From: Thozetella sp. PMI_491
Lineage: Eukaryota > Ascomycota > Sordariomycetes > Chaetosphaeriales > Chaetosphaeriaceae
Length of the DNA stretch: 64,000 nt
Assembly: GCA_021432635.1 (NCBI GenBank)
Contig: MU270017.1
Location: forward strand, 1,531,520-1,595,519
Direction: 5' to 3'
Program-made: the position numbers and the translations under genes
The notes under the pieces: generated by a model
Seen by the model: the letters and a program-made list of their open reading frames with translations, nothing else
Told to the model about the DNA's origin: nothing
The model's database searches: none
Part shown: positions 41,503 to 52,541 of the stretch, piece after piece
Position numbering within the stretch: position 1 is the first letter of the stretch
Layout of the letters: each line of letters starts with the position of its first letter

Positions 41503-43824
41503 ATGGGGCTGGACCTAGATTTCGATAAGGAGCTGGGGCTCGAATTCGACAAGGAGATGGGCCTGCTGGGGCTGGGCGAGGGGGGCGACCGGAAGGACGA
41601 GAAGAAGAAGCTGTGGAGGACGACGGTGCCGCCGACACCGCCGCCGAAGGAAGACAAGTTTCCCGCCAAGGTCGCTGAGCAGGCGAAAATGGAGGAGAAG
41701 GCTGCCACGACGAAGAGCAGCCCGAAGAAGGTGGCGCCTACCGTGGGGTTGCCAAACAGGCCCGCGCCGCTGAAGTTGGGATCGTCTAATCTCGGCACAA
41801 GCGCACCCGTCCGGCCAGGCACTAGTGGATCTGTGCGGCCAGGTACGAGCGATTCCCAGGCGCCGACGCGACCCTTGCCGCCAGCGCCGGCCGGGAAGAA
41901 GTTCGCGGAACTGGCGAGGCCATCGACCGGCAGCTCGGAGCCCCCGAACCGGCCGTTACCTCAGCCGCCTCTGCGGCCCGCCGCCCTCAAAGCCCCAACG
42001 CCCCTGGCCATGAACCCGCCGACGCGGCCCGGGACGGCCGCCTCCAACATGACCACGTCCACCAAGATGGTTGGCTCCACTAAGAGGCTCTCGTTCTCGT
42101 CGCTAGCATCCAACCGGAGGCCCATCAAGTACGGCAAGGGAAAGCACAGCCGCGTGGAGCTCAACCCGCAGCCCAGCGACGATCCGGATGACCCTTTGGT
42201 ATGTGAAGCGACTTTGCACGGGAGGAACCGCACTAACGATATCCAGAACTGGCCACAATGGCGAAAGGAGCTGAACTTTGGCGCTCTGCTCCTGGTGGTA
42301 GCCATGGTCGGCGTGATGAAGACCATTTTCATCAGCGTGAACAGCCAGTTGACGCAGACCTTGGACGTGACTTACACGGCCGCGGCCGCCCTCACAGGCG
42401 CGCCCCTGATCATCTCGTCTTTCACCGGCGTGCTGAGCCTGATGGGTGCCCGCGTCTGGGGCAAGCGACCATTCTACCTTGTTTCCCTTCTCTTAATCTT
42501 CATTGGGGCGGTGTGGAACACCAACGTCGGTGGCAGCTTTGCGCAGTGCATGGCCGCTCGCGTGTTCCAGGGTCTCGGCTGGGGTGCGTTCGACACCCTG
42601 GTCCTCGGCTCCATCCACGACACATATTTTGTAAGCAGCTCCCGCTTCTCCTTTCCCCGCCTCTCCGCTGACCCAGCGTCCTAGGATTACGAACGTTGCA
42701 GGCGCGTGGCGGTCTACTCGATCGTCTCGGCGGCTTCCACCTGGGGCGCACCACTGCTCGGTGGCGTCGCCTCCCAGACCGGCGCCGGCTTCGGCCAGCA
42801 GTTCAGCATCCTGAGCGCCTTCTTCGTGGTGGCGGTGCCGGCCATCGCACTCGGCGCGCCCGAGACGGTGTTCGACCGGGCATACACCATGTCGGAGCCC
42901 ATGACGGGCAACAGCTTCCTGGACAAGTCTCTCCCGCTAGCGCCCCGCAAGCTGCTGTCGGTGGAGACAGCCCTGGACTATGCTGTCAAAATGAAGCCCG
43001 TGTCGTACAGCGGCTCACTCAGCAGTCGCGTCCTCATGCAGGTACCGCGCGCCCTCGTCGCGCCGACCACCTTGCTGCTCTTCCTCATCTCCTTCATCCC
43101 TCTTTCAGCGCTCTGGGGCCTCACCCAGTCGCTCTCCCTCCTCTTCTCTGCCATGCCTTTCATGCTCTCGACGGGCAGCCTCGGCGTGCTCATGACGGGC
43201 CCGTGGCTCCTCGCCACCGGCGTCGTGGCGGCCTTCGCGCTCACGCCGTGGTGGCATATCAACTTCTCCCCAAGGCTACACATGGCTGCGGTGGCGGGCG
43301 GCTCTGTGCTCGCCTTCACCGGCATCCTCGGCTTTGGGCTGCATGTCGGGGCGTGCATGACGCCGCCGAGCGACGACAACGGTGCCACCAGCATGTTCGC
43401 GCTAGATTACCTCGGCGCCAACGTGAACTTCCCTGCCCTCAGCTTCCTCCTCGGCCTGCTCGCAGCCGGCGTGTACGTCGTGGATTCCACCGTTCGCCCG
43501 CTGATCCGCCGGAGCACGCAGTTCACAAGCTCCAACCTGGGCATCGCGCTCCGCAACACGGCTGACATGGACGCTGGCGTGCACTTTTGGCAGGCGCTCT
43601 TCGCGGGCGTCTTCGTCATCGCGGTGCCGAGCGCGGCCTGGTCTTGGGATGGGATGCGCTCGCTCACCGTCGGCCTAGCTGTTACTCAAGCCGCCGTAGG
43701 CGCCATCCTCGGCAGCGCCTGGTACCTCTGGGGCGAGAACATCTGCCGCTACGACGGCAAGGTCATGCGCCTCGTCGATCTGGACATACTCAAGCGCAAC
43801 GGCAGCTTCTTTGACATGGACTAA
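41503..43824 (+). CDS. MFS transporter with long Pro-rich N-terminal tail
   Basis: Three exons: 41503-42198, 42247-42630 and 42685-43824; 739 aa. Intron 1 is 48 nt (GTATGT, CACTAAC, CCAG), a multiple of three with no stop, so it could be mistaken for coding. Splicing joins DDPDDPL to NWPQWRKELN, exactly as in fungal DHA-type MFS proteins. Intron 2 (54 nt) joins HDTYF to DYERCRRVAVYS. The tail of about 230 residues begins with acidic DLDFDKELGLEFDKEMGL and continues with RPGTSG and RPLPPAP repeats. Motifs such as RVFQGLGWGAFDTLVLGSIH and VAVYSIVSAASTWGAPLLGG mark a 12-helix MFS domain. Substrate unknown. The start has a good context (TTCACCATGG). Confidence 0.88.
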
Positions 43825-45151
43825 GGCGCGCCCGCGGTGCCTCGGCTGTTTGCGCATTGGGAAACGGAGTTCGATAGGGCCATGGTTGGCAGCACTTACT
43901 TACCTGGGGATCCCGGCTGGGAGACAGATGATACCATTCATTCTTTACCTTTTTCTTTCCTTCAAGTGTAGATACCAGGAACATAGGGCGGGCAGATCAA
44001 CACAGGATGGAAGGTTGGGGCGGACTGGGGACGAGGGATGGAGGAATATATAGGCAGCTGGCACTAGCAACCGCACGGCTAGGTCTGGATCCCCGGAATC
44101 CGGGGATCCATAATGAAGTCCAGATTCTAGAAGCATTTCCCCGCGCTCCCGTGCTTCGTCGTGTTCAGCCGGTGCCGCCGTACCAGATTCCTGGGCGGGT
44201 AAATGGTATTCGCTATGGTTCCCTCGCCTCGCCCGGCGGTGGCTCCCCCGGCTTCTGGAAGCTGCCCTTCCCGCATCACCCGCCTCTGGCTGCAGATCAA
44301 ACTGGATCGCAAGCCCGGGAGCGAATCAGAGCTACGGTGTCCAGGCAAAAGAAGCAACTCACCTCACCCTCCATAACCGACGGCCAAATGCCCTGCAAGC
44401 CTGTGGCGAAGCGACGCCCGCTTTCGCCGCCGGGCATGCAAGAGGCGCCAGATTGGTAAATTGGTAGCTCGCCATGGGCCACCGATTCGTGGTAGCAGAT
44501 GCTGTGCGATGCGAATTCAGCCCAGTGCGATCTGAGAAGCATCGCAGACTGGCGACAGGTGAACTTGCTGGATCCTCTATGGTCCTGTTGCCGTTGCTGC
44601 TTCCCCGCCGCCAAGTGCCTCGAAACAGAAGGAGGGGCAGGCGTGATGGAGCTGCCGCTTTTAATTCACAGCACACAGGCGGGCACGCTAAGGCAAGCAG
44701 AGTTCGACGTACTCCATAAGCTACCTAGACTGGCGCCACGGGGACGGGTGCCGACAATAGCCTCCAGCGTCCCGTCGCATGTTTCGCCGGCTATCGGCCT
44801 TAGCCCTGACTTGTTGCGCCACCCACGAAGCCTGCCCACTCGCTCTCTCGACGGCGATTGGGACTTGGCTGGGATCCGGGGAAGTCCTCGCCGCTTTACC
44901 TGCGTCTTCCTATCGCCCTCCCGGCGCCCTGCGGGACCTTTGACCCCGGACCGAAATGCTGCCCTGTCCACCCGATCATGGATCGGCCGCGTTAATAGCG
45001 CGCCCGACTCTCACAAGCTCCAACCCACGCTTGACCCCTCTTTCCCCTTCTCTCCGCCGTTTCTGTGCCACTCTCCACCTGGGTCGTCCCTGGAACCATC
45101 GACCCCTCTTGCGTCTACCTAGCAGGCATCGAAGTCAGATCAGCAGTAGAC
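43825..45151. other. intergenic, no gene seen
   Basis: Contains the 25-base hairpin at 44086-44110 and pyrimidine-rich leader sequence before 45152. Frames on both strands look like chance. Confidence 0.45.
44086..44110. repeat. perfect 25-base palindrome
   Basis: Two 12-base arms (TGGATCCCCGGA and its exact complement) are separated by a single A, about 260 bases after the MFS stop codon. It can form a cruciform or hairpin. It could be a binding site or a remnant of an element end. Confidence 0.85.
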
Positions 45152-46428
45152 ATGGCGGAGCCCCAAGCAACCCCGCAGCCCGACAACGAACCGATCGTGC
45201 GTGTTCCCGCGACTCTGATGCCCCTCCTCCCTGCTTCGCGGCAGCGGCAGGACCCGGAGCCGGACCCGAAGCTAACGAGCGATAGGCCGCCGAGCCAGTG
45301 GACGACATAGATGACGACCGCGACTCCGCACTCTCCATTGCAGGTTCACCCCATCCCTCCACATGACGCTGGAAAGCTAACGTGGTTCACCGCAGCCTAC
45401 CACCACGTCGCTGACTTCACTGCGCTCCAGCGTGCTGCAGTTTCAGCAGGAGAATGGCCGTACCTACCACTCCATGAGCTCCGGGAGTGAGTAATCCTCG
45501 CGGGTTCCGTGCTGACGCCTTGGTGCTTCATGCTGACGGCCACCAGAGTATGCTTATCCCAATGACGAGGCCGAGAGCGAGCGTCTGGACCTCCAGCACA
45601 ACCTGTGGCTGCTGACGCTCCGTGGCGCCCTCTGCCTGTGCCCCAAGGAGAAGGGGGCCAAGCGGGTCCTCGACGCTGGCACCGGCACCGGCATCTGGGC
45701 CATCGAGTATGCGGACCTCCACCCAGACGCCGAGGTCATCGGCGTCGACCTCTCGCCGATCCAGCCGTCGCTGGTGCCACCCAACTGCTCGTTCGAGGTC
45801 GATGACCTCGAGAAGGAGTGGACGTGGGCTAAGAAATTTGACTTCGTCTTCAGCCGCATCATGGCTGGCAGCTTCTCCGACTACGAAACATACATTCGCA
45901 AGGCCTACAACGCGCTCGAGCCCGGCGGCTACCTCGAGATGCAGGACCTGCACACTCCCTTCGAGTCCGACGACAACACTTTGTCTGAGGACTCGGACAC
46001 CTACAAGTTGGGCAAGATATTCGCTGACGCGAGCGAGAAGCTTGGCCGCCCCCTGACCGTCGCGCCCACTTACAAGGCCCTCATGGAGAAGGCCGGTTTC
46101 GTAGACGTCGTCGAAAAGAAGCTAAAATGGCCCATCAACAGTTGGCCGGCCGACAAGCACTACAAGGAGCTCGGCATGTGGTACCTCGCCAATTTGGACA
46201 CAGGTCTTGAAGGCCTCCTCATGGCGCTGTGCACGCGCGGCCTTGAATGGTCTGCCGAGGAGACACACGTGTTCTGCAGCACAGCGCGCAAGTCACTGCG
46301 CAATCGCAAGATCCATGCCTACCTCCCCATGTATGTACTTTCCCTGCCATTCCCTCGCGCGCCTCCTGGTGCTAACATCGAAAAGCTACGTCGTGTATGG
46401 AAAGAAGCCCGAAACCGCTACCGACTGA
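45152..46428 (+). CDS. LaeA-like class I SAM-dependent methyltransferase
   Basis: Five exons: 45152-45196, 45295-45339, 45396-45486, 45547-46330 and 46386-46428; 335 aa. Introns 1, 3 and 4 are canonical (GTGCGT with GCTAAC; GTGAGT; GTATGT with GCTAAC). Intron 2 keeps frame only as ATT|GCAGGT...CGCAG, a GC-AG intron; the GT four bases later shifts the frame. Family landmarks are DDIDDDRDSALSI, TTSLTSLRSSVLQF, ENGRTYHSM, YPNDEAESERLDLQHN, and the SAM site VLDAGTGTGIWAIEYA. Next are VIGVDLSPIQPSLVPPNC, GGYLEMQD, and the ending RKIHAYLPIYVVYGKKP-type pattern. Such proteins occur in secondary-metabolite regulation and as pathway methyltransferases. Start chosen for an N-terminus rich in Pro/acidic residues as in relatives. 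Confidence 0.85.
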
Positions 46429-46702
46429 GCTGGTGGCGGAGGACTGAGGCGTCGGAGGCGCATCCCTCATCGGACGGTGGGCTATTGGGCGCATCACGCG
46501 CGGCTGCATGCTCTCCGAGAGGGAAGAGCAGAAATTCAGCTTTGGCATACTCTATCGGCTTGCTAGGCATAGAAGAAGTAATTTCGCAACATTCAAATAA
46601 ACAGGCGACGTGCATACCCATCCGGTTGCCCAGCCCATGCTCTAAGCAGAAAGCAGGCTAGAAAGATTTAAAACGCGAATGCCCTAGTAAGATGACCCGC
46701 CC
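46429..46702. other. 3' flank of the methyltransferase gene
   Basis: No feature seen. It leads directly into the inverted-repeat element. Confidence 0.4.
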
Positions 46703-47238
46703 GCTGTGCTTTCAAAACGGTAAGACAGCAGTGAGTGGGTCCAGGTTTGAGGGACCACCACCACCACCGTCACCACCATCACCAGGCACAAGATAAAATT
46801 TGTTGGAAAACATTTTATCGCTTTATAAACGCGCACGTATCATTATAATTACAATAGCTACAGGTCTTTAATCTCCTTATTAACAGGCATCGAGTTATAC
46901 TATATATATCTCTCTCTCTTTTTCCTAGCGTGTGTACGCTATATAGATCAGGTAATCCTTATGGATTGCACAGCAGCGTACGGTTAGTATGGATCGCGCG
47001 GTCCGTATAGCTAACGTGGACCAATTGGCCCTCGAGGATCGTATGGCCAGCGCCGTCAGTATGGCTCGTGCGGATCGTATAGCAAACATAGCCCGTCTAT
47101 GTAGGCGTTGTTACGTTGTTCTATAGCTACAGATATCTATCTCGAGATCTCTCGACGCGTTTTCTTCGCGTTGGTGGTGGTGGTGGTGGTGGTCCCTTAA
47201 AATCTGGACCCGCTGTCTTATCGTTTGGAAAGCACAGC
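46703..47238. mobile_element. probable degenerate inverted-repeat element (MITE-like)
   Basis: The left end GCTGTGCTTTCAAAACGG followed by TAAGACAGC, GGGTCCAG, GAGGGACCACCACCACC is mirrored at the right by GGTGGTGGTCCCTTAA, CTGGACCC, GCTGTCTTA and GGAAAGCACAGC. The inverted arms cover about 75 bases with several mismatches and a small indel. The interior is AT-rich with no open frame and contains loosely repeated GGATCGTATAGC/GGATCGTATGGCC motifs (46990-47090). I could not find a clear target duplication, so the exact ends and superfamily are uncertain. Confidence 0.65.
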
Positions 47239-48289
47239 GCTCAGGGGGGCTTGTGAAACATGAAATATTTTGCAGTGTGCACTCACTAGGGCTTGCGAGA
47301 AAATGTACCGGTCGAATATGTAATGATGCTGCGTGACGCGAGCCCACGGCCCCATCACGCCATCATCCGAGGCCCAATACTGTCGAGCTTTCAGCCTCGA
47401 GGGAGGAGATAAAAAGCCATCGTTGGTTGCATACGAATCAGGTACTAGGCGACCCGGAGACTCTTTCGGCCACCTTCAATCCCTGGTGGCAGCAAAATGG
47501 CTGCGAATATGGTGTCATTTCGGGATGCATTGACGAGCTGTTTGCTGCGCATAGATCTTGCGTGGACACCACCACCCGGTGCATGGGGTCGCCGCGCTGA
47601 GTATTTTCCTTATCGGTGCTTTCCAATGCCATCTATCAAACACCTAGTATACTCGCATTTTCCATGTATACAGGCGGCGCATGGAAATACTCATGTTTCC
47701 TATACCAGGCGAGAAGCCGCAAAAATGGCGGCTTCATAGGTGCGCCGCAGCAACCGACAGCACACACTGCATCCCGGGGTCGCACTGTTTGCCCAGATAG
47801 GGGCAACCTTTAGAAAATCTTTCTCGCATCGCCGGGATTGCCATGTTGGTGCGGGCCCGGCATCACGGATCTCGGTGTCGGCACCCACTCTCCCGGATGA
47901 GGTGCTCGTAAAGGGGGAGATCATTGGTACCACACAGCCCCCCCACGTCGATAGTAAGGGAGGGCGGTGGTCTATAGTTCCAGAACCACAGAACAGGGCA
48001 TAGTTTCCGGAATGATGGTACATTTTGAGTAGGTTCTCTTCGTCACGCAATCCCCCCCCCTCATGTCACCTCGCACCCTGCATCCGCCCACGCTTCGCCC
48101 AGTGGTCCGAGGCGGCCAGCTACCCGCGCCCCCGGGCCGTGGGTCATGTATAATATCCCACCATGTTCTCTTCCGTGTCTTGCTTTCAGAGGATCGACGT
48201 TGCATCCACAGCGAGGAACTGCGATCAAGCTTCTTCACTCCTACCACCGTCCGCTCCCACACCGTAGCCAGCGTGGCCGTACTATCACA
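47239..48289. other. intergenic, promoter of the MFS gene
   Basis: No confident gene. A C10 tract lies near 48051-48060 and CT-rich leader sequence precedes the ATG at 48290. Confidence 0.45.
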
Positions 48290-50328
48290 ATGGCATCTGA
48301 ACAGCAAGCCGCTGCCTTCTCCCTGGAGAAAGAGGCATACGGGGCGAACGATAGGAAGGATCACGTCGCTCTCCACTCGGGCGACTCGTCCGGGTCGGAG
48401 GGCGACATCGACCTCGCGAAGAACCCATTCCTAGATGCCAGTGTAGCAGACCGCTGGAGGAACGTCTACGACGAAGCCCACTACGAGTGCCGACATGTCT
48501 TTGACCCCAACGCGACTTGGACCGAAGAAGAGGAGAGGAGGGTCGTCCGTAAGCTGGACTGGCGTGTCTGCCTCTGGGCGGTAAGTGGCGGCCGACATGG
48601 TGCACCGACCGGTTCTGACCAGGTGTGCAGTGTGTGATGTTTTTCTCACTCCAGGTCGATCGAGGCAACCTCGCTCAGGCCGTGTCGGATAATCTGCTCG
48701 ACGATTTGGGCATGAACACCAACGGTGAGCTCCCTGTATCACAGGCTGCCAAAGGCGACACGGCTAACGACGAAGCCAAGATTACAACCTTGGCAATGTT
48801 GTGTTCTTGGTATCTTTCCTCCTTGCTGAGCTTCCATCCCAGCTTGTCTCCAAGAAGCTCGGACCAGATCGGTGGATGTAAGTTTCCCTGCCGCTGTGGC
48901 GCGAGCACTTAGACCTGCCTAACCATTTTCTCAGTCCGATGCAAATCTGCCTCTGGTCCATCGTCGCTATTTGCCAGTGCGCCCTTACGGGAAAACGGAC
49001 CTTCCTAGCCACCCGTGCGATGCTAGGTCTCCTCGAGGTATGTCGTTCATCTCTCACACCACCGGCACCACCCTGATGGCCGTGTCTACTTAGGGAGGCT
49101 TCATCCCAGACATCGTCCTGTGGCTCTCATACTTCTATACGTCGCGCGAGCTGCCCATCCGACTCAGCTACTTCTGGACCACGCTATCCGTCACCTCCAT
49201 CATCACATCCCTGCTGGCCTTCGCCCTCCTGCACCTCCGCGGCGTTGGTGGCTGGGGTGGATGGCGTTGGCTCTTCCTTGTAGAGGGCCTCATCACTCTC
49301 CTAGTCGGCATCGTATCCTTCTTCTATATGCCCGCGTCCGCCGTACAGACGAAGAGCTGGTTCCGTCCCAATGGCTGGTTCACCGACCGCGAAATCGAGA
49401 TCGTTGTGAACCGTGTCCTCCGGGACGACCCTTCCAAGGGTGACATGCACAACCGGCAGGCCATCACTCCCAAGCGGCTGTGGGAGGCGCTCAAGGACTA
49501 CGACTTGTGGCCTCTGTATGCCATTGGGATCATAGCCTACATCCCACAGGCTCCTCCCGGGACGTACCTGACCCTAACGCTGCGGTCCCTTGGCTTCAGC
49601 ACCTTCAATACTAACCTACTCAGCATCCCCGCTGTGAGTCCCGCCCCGTGGCTTGGTTGTTCACGAACAGGCGCTGACTAGCCACCCCAGAGCGCTGCGC
49701 ATATCATTACCCTCCTCCTCCTGACGCGACTGTCCGAGAGGCTTAATGAGCGTACCTTTGTAGCGATGATTCAGAACATCTGGACCCTTCCATGCGTAAT
49801 CGCGCTTGCCTGGTGGCCCAACGTGATCAAAGATGCGTGGGGCACGTATGCCTTGGTCACCATACTCCTATCCTATCCTTACTGCCGTGAGTCACCATTT
49901 GTTGGAACGCGAAGCCCACTGCTAACAAGCACTAGATGCAATCCTGGTCGCTTGGACATCCAAGAATGCAAACAATGTCGGGGCCCGCTCCGTGTCAGCA
50001 GCTCTGTACAACGTGAGTCGTAACCCTTCTAGTCCCCTCCCACAGCGGCTAACTGTTCATGTAGATGTCGGTGCAGCTTGGTAACGTGTGTAGCAACTTC
50101 GTCTACCAAGACGCCGATAAGCCCTATTACCGTGTGGGAAACAGGAACTTGGTTATTATCAACCTGCTCAGCATAGGAGTTTTCCTCTCCACAAAGGCAT
50201 ACTATATCTGGAGGAACAAGCAGAAGGATAGAGTCTGGCAGTCCATGACACCTGCTGAAAGAGAGGAGTACCTCAAAACCACCAAGTTACAGGGAAGCAG
50301 GAGACTGGATTTCCGATTTGCCCACTAA
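48290..50328 (+). CDS. MFS transporter, allantoate/nicotinate permease-like (ACS family)
   Basis: Eight exons: 48290-48580, 48631-48724, 48781-48877, 48935-49037, 49094-49633, 49691-49886, 49936-50012 and 50065-50328. All introns are 49-57 nt with GTRAGT-like donors and the phases agree; 553 aa. Motifs: [87 protein letters not shown], and [14 protein letters not shown]. These match the fungal ACS group (Dal5, Tna1, Liz1, Vht1). It should be a plasma-membrane proton symporter for an organic acid or vitamin. It is distinct from the 16738 gene in exon structure and sequence, so it is not a recent copy. Confidence 0.92.
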
Positions 50329-50754
50329 TGAGTCAGAAATGGCTCTCGAGTGAAGTCCTAGCAATTGGGCGACACTTGGGCGACACTCGGGCGACACTTG
50401 GGGAGAGGAGTGGGTGGAAACTTTAGGCCTGTCTCTACCCTTGTAGTGGGTCAATCTTGGATGTCGCCGTGGTAGGAGTTTATTCTACTTCGCGCAATTG
50501 TTTTCCCTCTCTGTCACGAATGGAATCTTCTTTGACATGTCGGAACAAGTCTCCTCCTAGCTTTAGACATTATAGAGCCTCTAACTAGAACCAACATGTC
50601 GCAAGCATTCAAATTCTTTACGCTGACCTTGAGCGCCACGAACAAGACCATGTCCACCGTTAGCCCGTTCTTCAAGTGGAATTGTTATATACCAATACGT
50701 TCCAAAGTCTGCCCCTATCCCAAGAGGACCTTTAGTGCAGAAGACAGGTCTAGA
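50329..50754. other. intergenic between convergent genes
   Basis: Only 3' flanks. It contains three imperfect copies of GGGCGACACTTG-like sequence at about 50367-50402. Confidence 0.5.
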
Positions 50755-51763
50755 TTAGAAGTTTCGAAACAGTGGTTCCATGGACTGCATAATGGGGCTT
50801 GTCAGCAAGGTTCTTATCAAGGTTTGGACTCGGGGCAAGGGCAGAGCTCGTACATTTGCAAACTTGGGCTCAACAAATAAGGAAGTGGCCTCGGCAACTA
50901 AATCTGCTTCATTCTCTTCGGTGCTCAAGTCTGCAGATTTCGAAGGCTCTCGTGTTGCCATAACACTAGCCGTGAATGGGCCCAAGCACCGGATCGAGCC
51001 CGTCACCCATAACTTTCGGCCCTCGCCCCTTTCCACTTCGGCTCGAACGACGTAGAGGCGGTCGGGAAGCGATGGCTTCCGAAAATTTATGTTGAGGTTT
51101 GCGGTCATTCCCACGCTGCTGGGGAAAACTACGGCAGCACATCGCGCGAAGATGTCATCGAACAGTGAGAACAGGACCCCACCATGTACGTAGCCGGGAT
51201 GTCCACAGAGCTTTGTGCCGATGTAGCAGACCGAGATCATGCGGCAGACGGGTTCTTTTTGCACAAATAAGCGAGGATACGCGGGCAACTTGTCTTCTCC
51301 AAAGAGGGAGCCGCTGACAAGATGAGCGGAGGAGGCCATGGGGCTCATGTTGCTATGTAGTCGGAACTCGCTGTAGACTAGCAGCTTGGATTCCGACTCC
51401 GGCGTAGGAGCGTGAGAGCGAAGATACCGAACAAGTGGGAGCGATGAGATAAGATCTTCAATATGCTGTTGCTGTTCGTGCAGGCTGGTAGCCTCGAGTT
51501 GTAGATCTTGACTAGCCTCCGCTTCTGTAGCAAGCATTCTAGAGCCGATCGCATCTAGGGACATGGTGGTAATAGCAGGTGGTGCAAGCTGCCCAGTTAG
51601 TATGGTTGGTCGGTGGTATCGTGGCGAATTTCTGTCTTGATATTTTCCCCTGGACGTTTGGGAGTGGAAAGCCCGCCTCCCTAGCGAGAGCAAATGCGGA
51701 ATTCTAATGGTTTAGCAGGGCATACTTTGATACAGCACGTTGGGTGTGTCACCTTAAAGACAT
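50755..51763 (-). CDS. 4HBT-type thioesterase superfamily protein, probably mitochondrial
   Basis: Exon 1 is only 11 nt (51763-51753, ATG TCT TTA AG). A 49-nt intron (GTGACA...CATTAG, branch GCTAAAC) precedes exon 2 (51703-50755); 319 aa. Without the mini-exon the frame has no upstream ATG. The joined N-terminus MSLRIPHLLSLGRRAFHSQ is basic, amphipathic and acid-free, as expected for a mitochondrial presequence. The hotdog domain is marked by GHPGYVHGGVLFSLFDDIFA, RCAAVVFPSSVGMTANLNIN, FRKPSLPDRLYVVRAEV and a terminal AEATSLFVEPKFA. This resembles THEM4-like acyl-CoA thioesterases. An alternative is a cytosolic start at Met 51564. Confidence 0.85.
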
Positions 51764-52295
51764 GGGTTCGTCGTCTCAATCGTTTAAACCGTCTAATTGG
51801 ATAGCGGGGCTATTTTGCCGGTTCTATGCTTGAACAACTGGTTCCTATACGCTGTATGGAGTCTATGCTTTCTGCGAGCCGCCCTTTTCTTTCCTGCTTA
51901 TTTTCCCCACCCCTTTCCTTTCCTCCTTGGTCTCGGTTAACCGAGGTAATTGGGACTGCCAAAAGGCTCTCGGAACATTATTTTCGCGATTACAGGCGTT
52001 GACAACCATTGGCCGCTAACTCAGCTAACAACCCAGCCTCTACGATATAAGCGCCTTAAAGCCGGGGCCATCATCACTAGAGACGCGCACTCGCGATAAC
52101 TTCCGTTATCGGGTTGTACAGCATTACCTTCGGGAGTCACACGGGCCTGGAAATTTTGGCAGGTGTGACATATCTCATAATACAGTTCTTGAAAGGGCGC
52201 GCGTCCTTTTAATTGTAGTAATCGTCTCGGGCCACTTACCCAATGTCCGAATCACCTACTTTGAGATATCAAAGACTAGCCAATCTTGTCCGTAA

Positions 52296-52541
52296 CTATG
52301 GGGGGTCTCCGAGGCGGAGGCGCTCTGCCTGCAGACGGATGAGTTCGTTCTCCAGCACAGTGCGTTCTTCAAGCATGATCCTCATCCCCTCGGTGATAAC
52401 GGCGGAAGGGGCGACAATCAGCTGAGCTTGCAGCGCGAACAAGCCCGCCGTTTGCTCTTCCAGTTCCAGAAACTGCTGTCAGATTTGCCCAAACAGAACA
52501 GCTCTGCTGTAATTGGTCCGGTGCGGGGTATGGGAGGCCAT
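52296..52541 (-). pseudogene. small coiled-coil frame with an in-frame stop
   Basis: From ATG 52541 the frame runs 20 codons to TGA (52481-52479), then continues open in the same frame for 60 codons. The second part is strongly coiled-coil-like: QQFLELEEQTAGLFALQAQL and MLEERTVLENELIRLQAERL. One nonsense change would explain the break. It could also be the last exon of a larger decayed gene, or TGA could fall in an unrecognised intron. Confidence 0.35.

Noticed and set aside
42696-43565. 289-codon frame overlapping the MFS gene in another phase
   Set aside because: Composition (Arg/His/Pro/Ala) is typical of a frame-shifted shadow. The MFS frame has clear helices and motifs.
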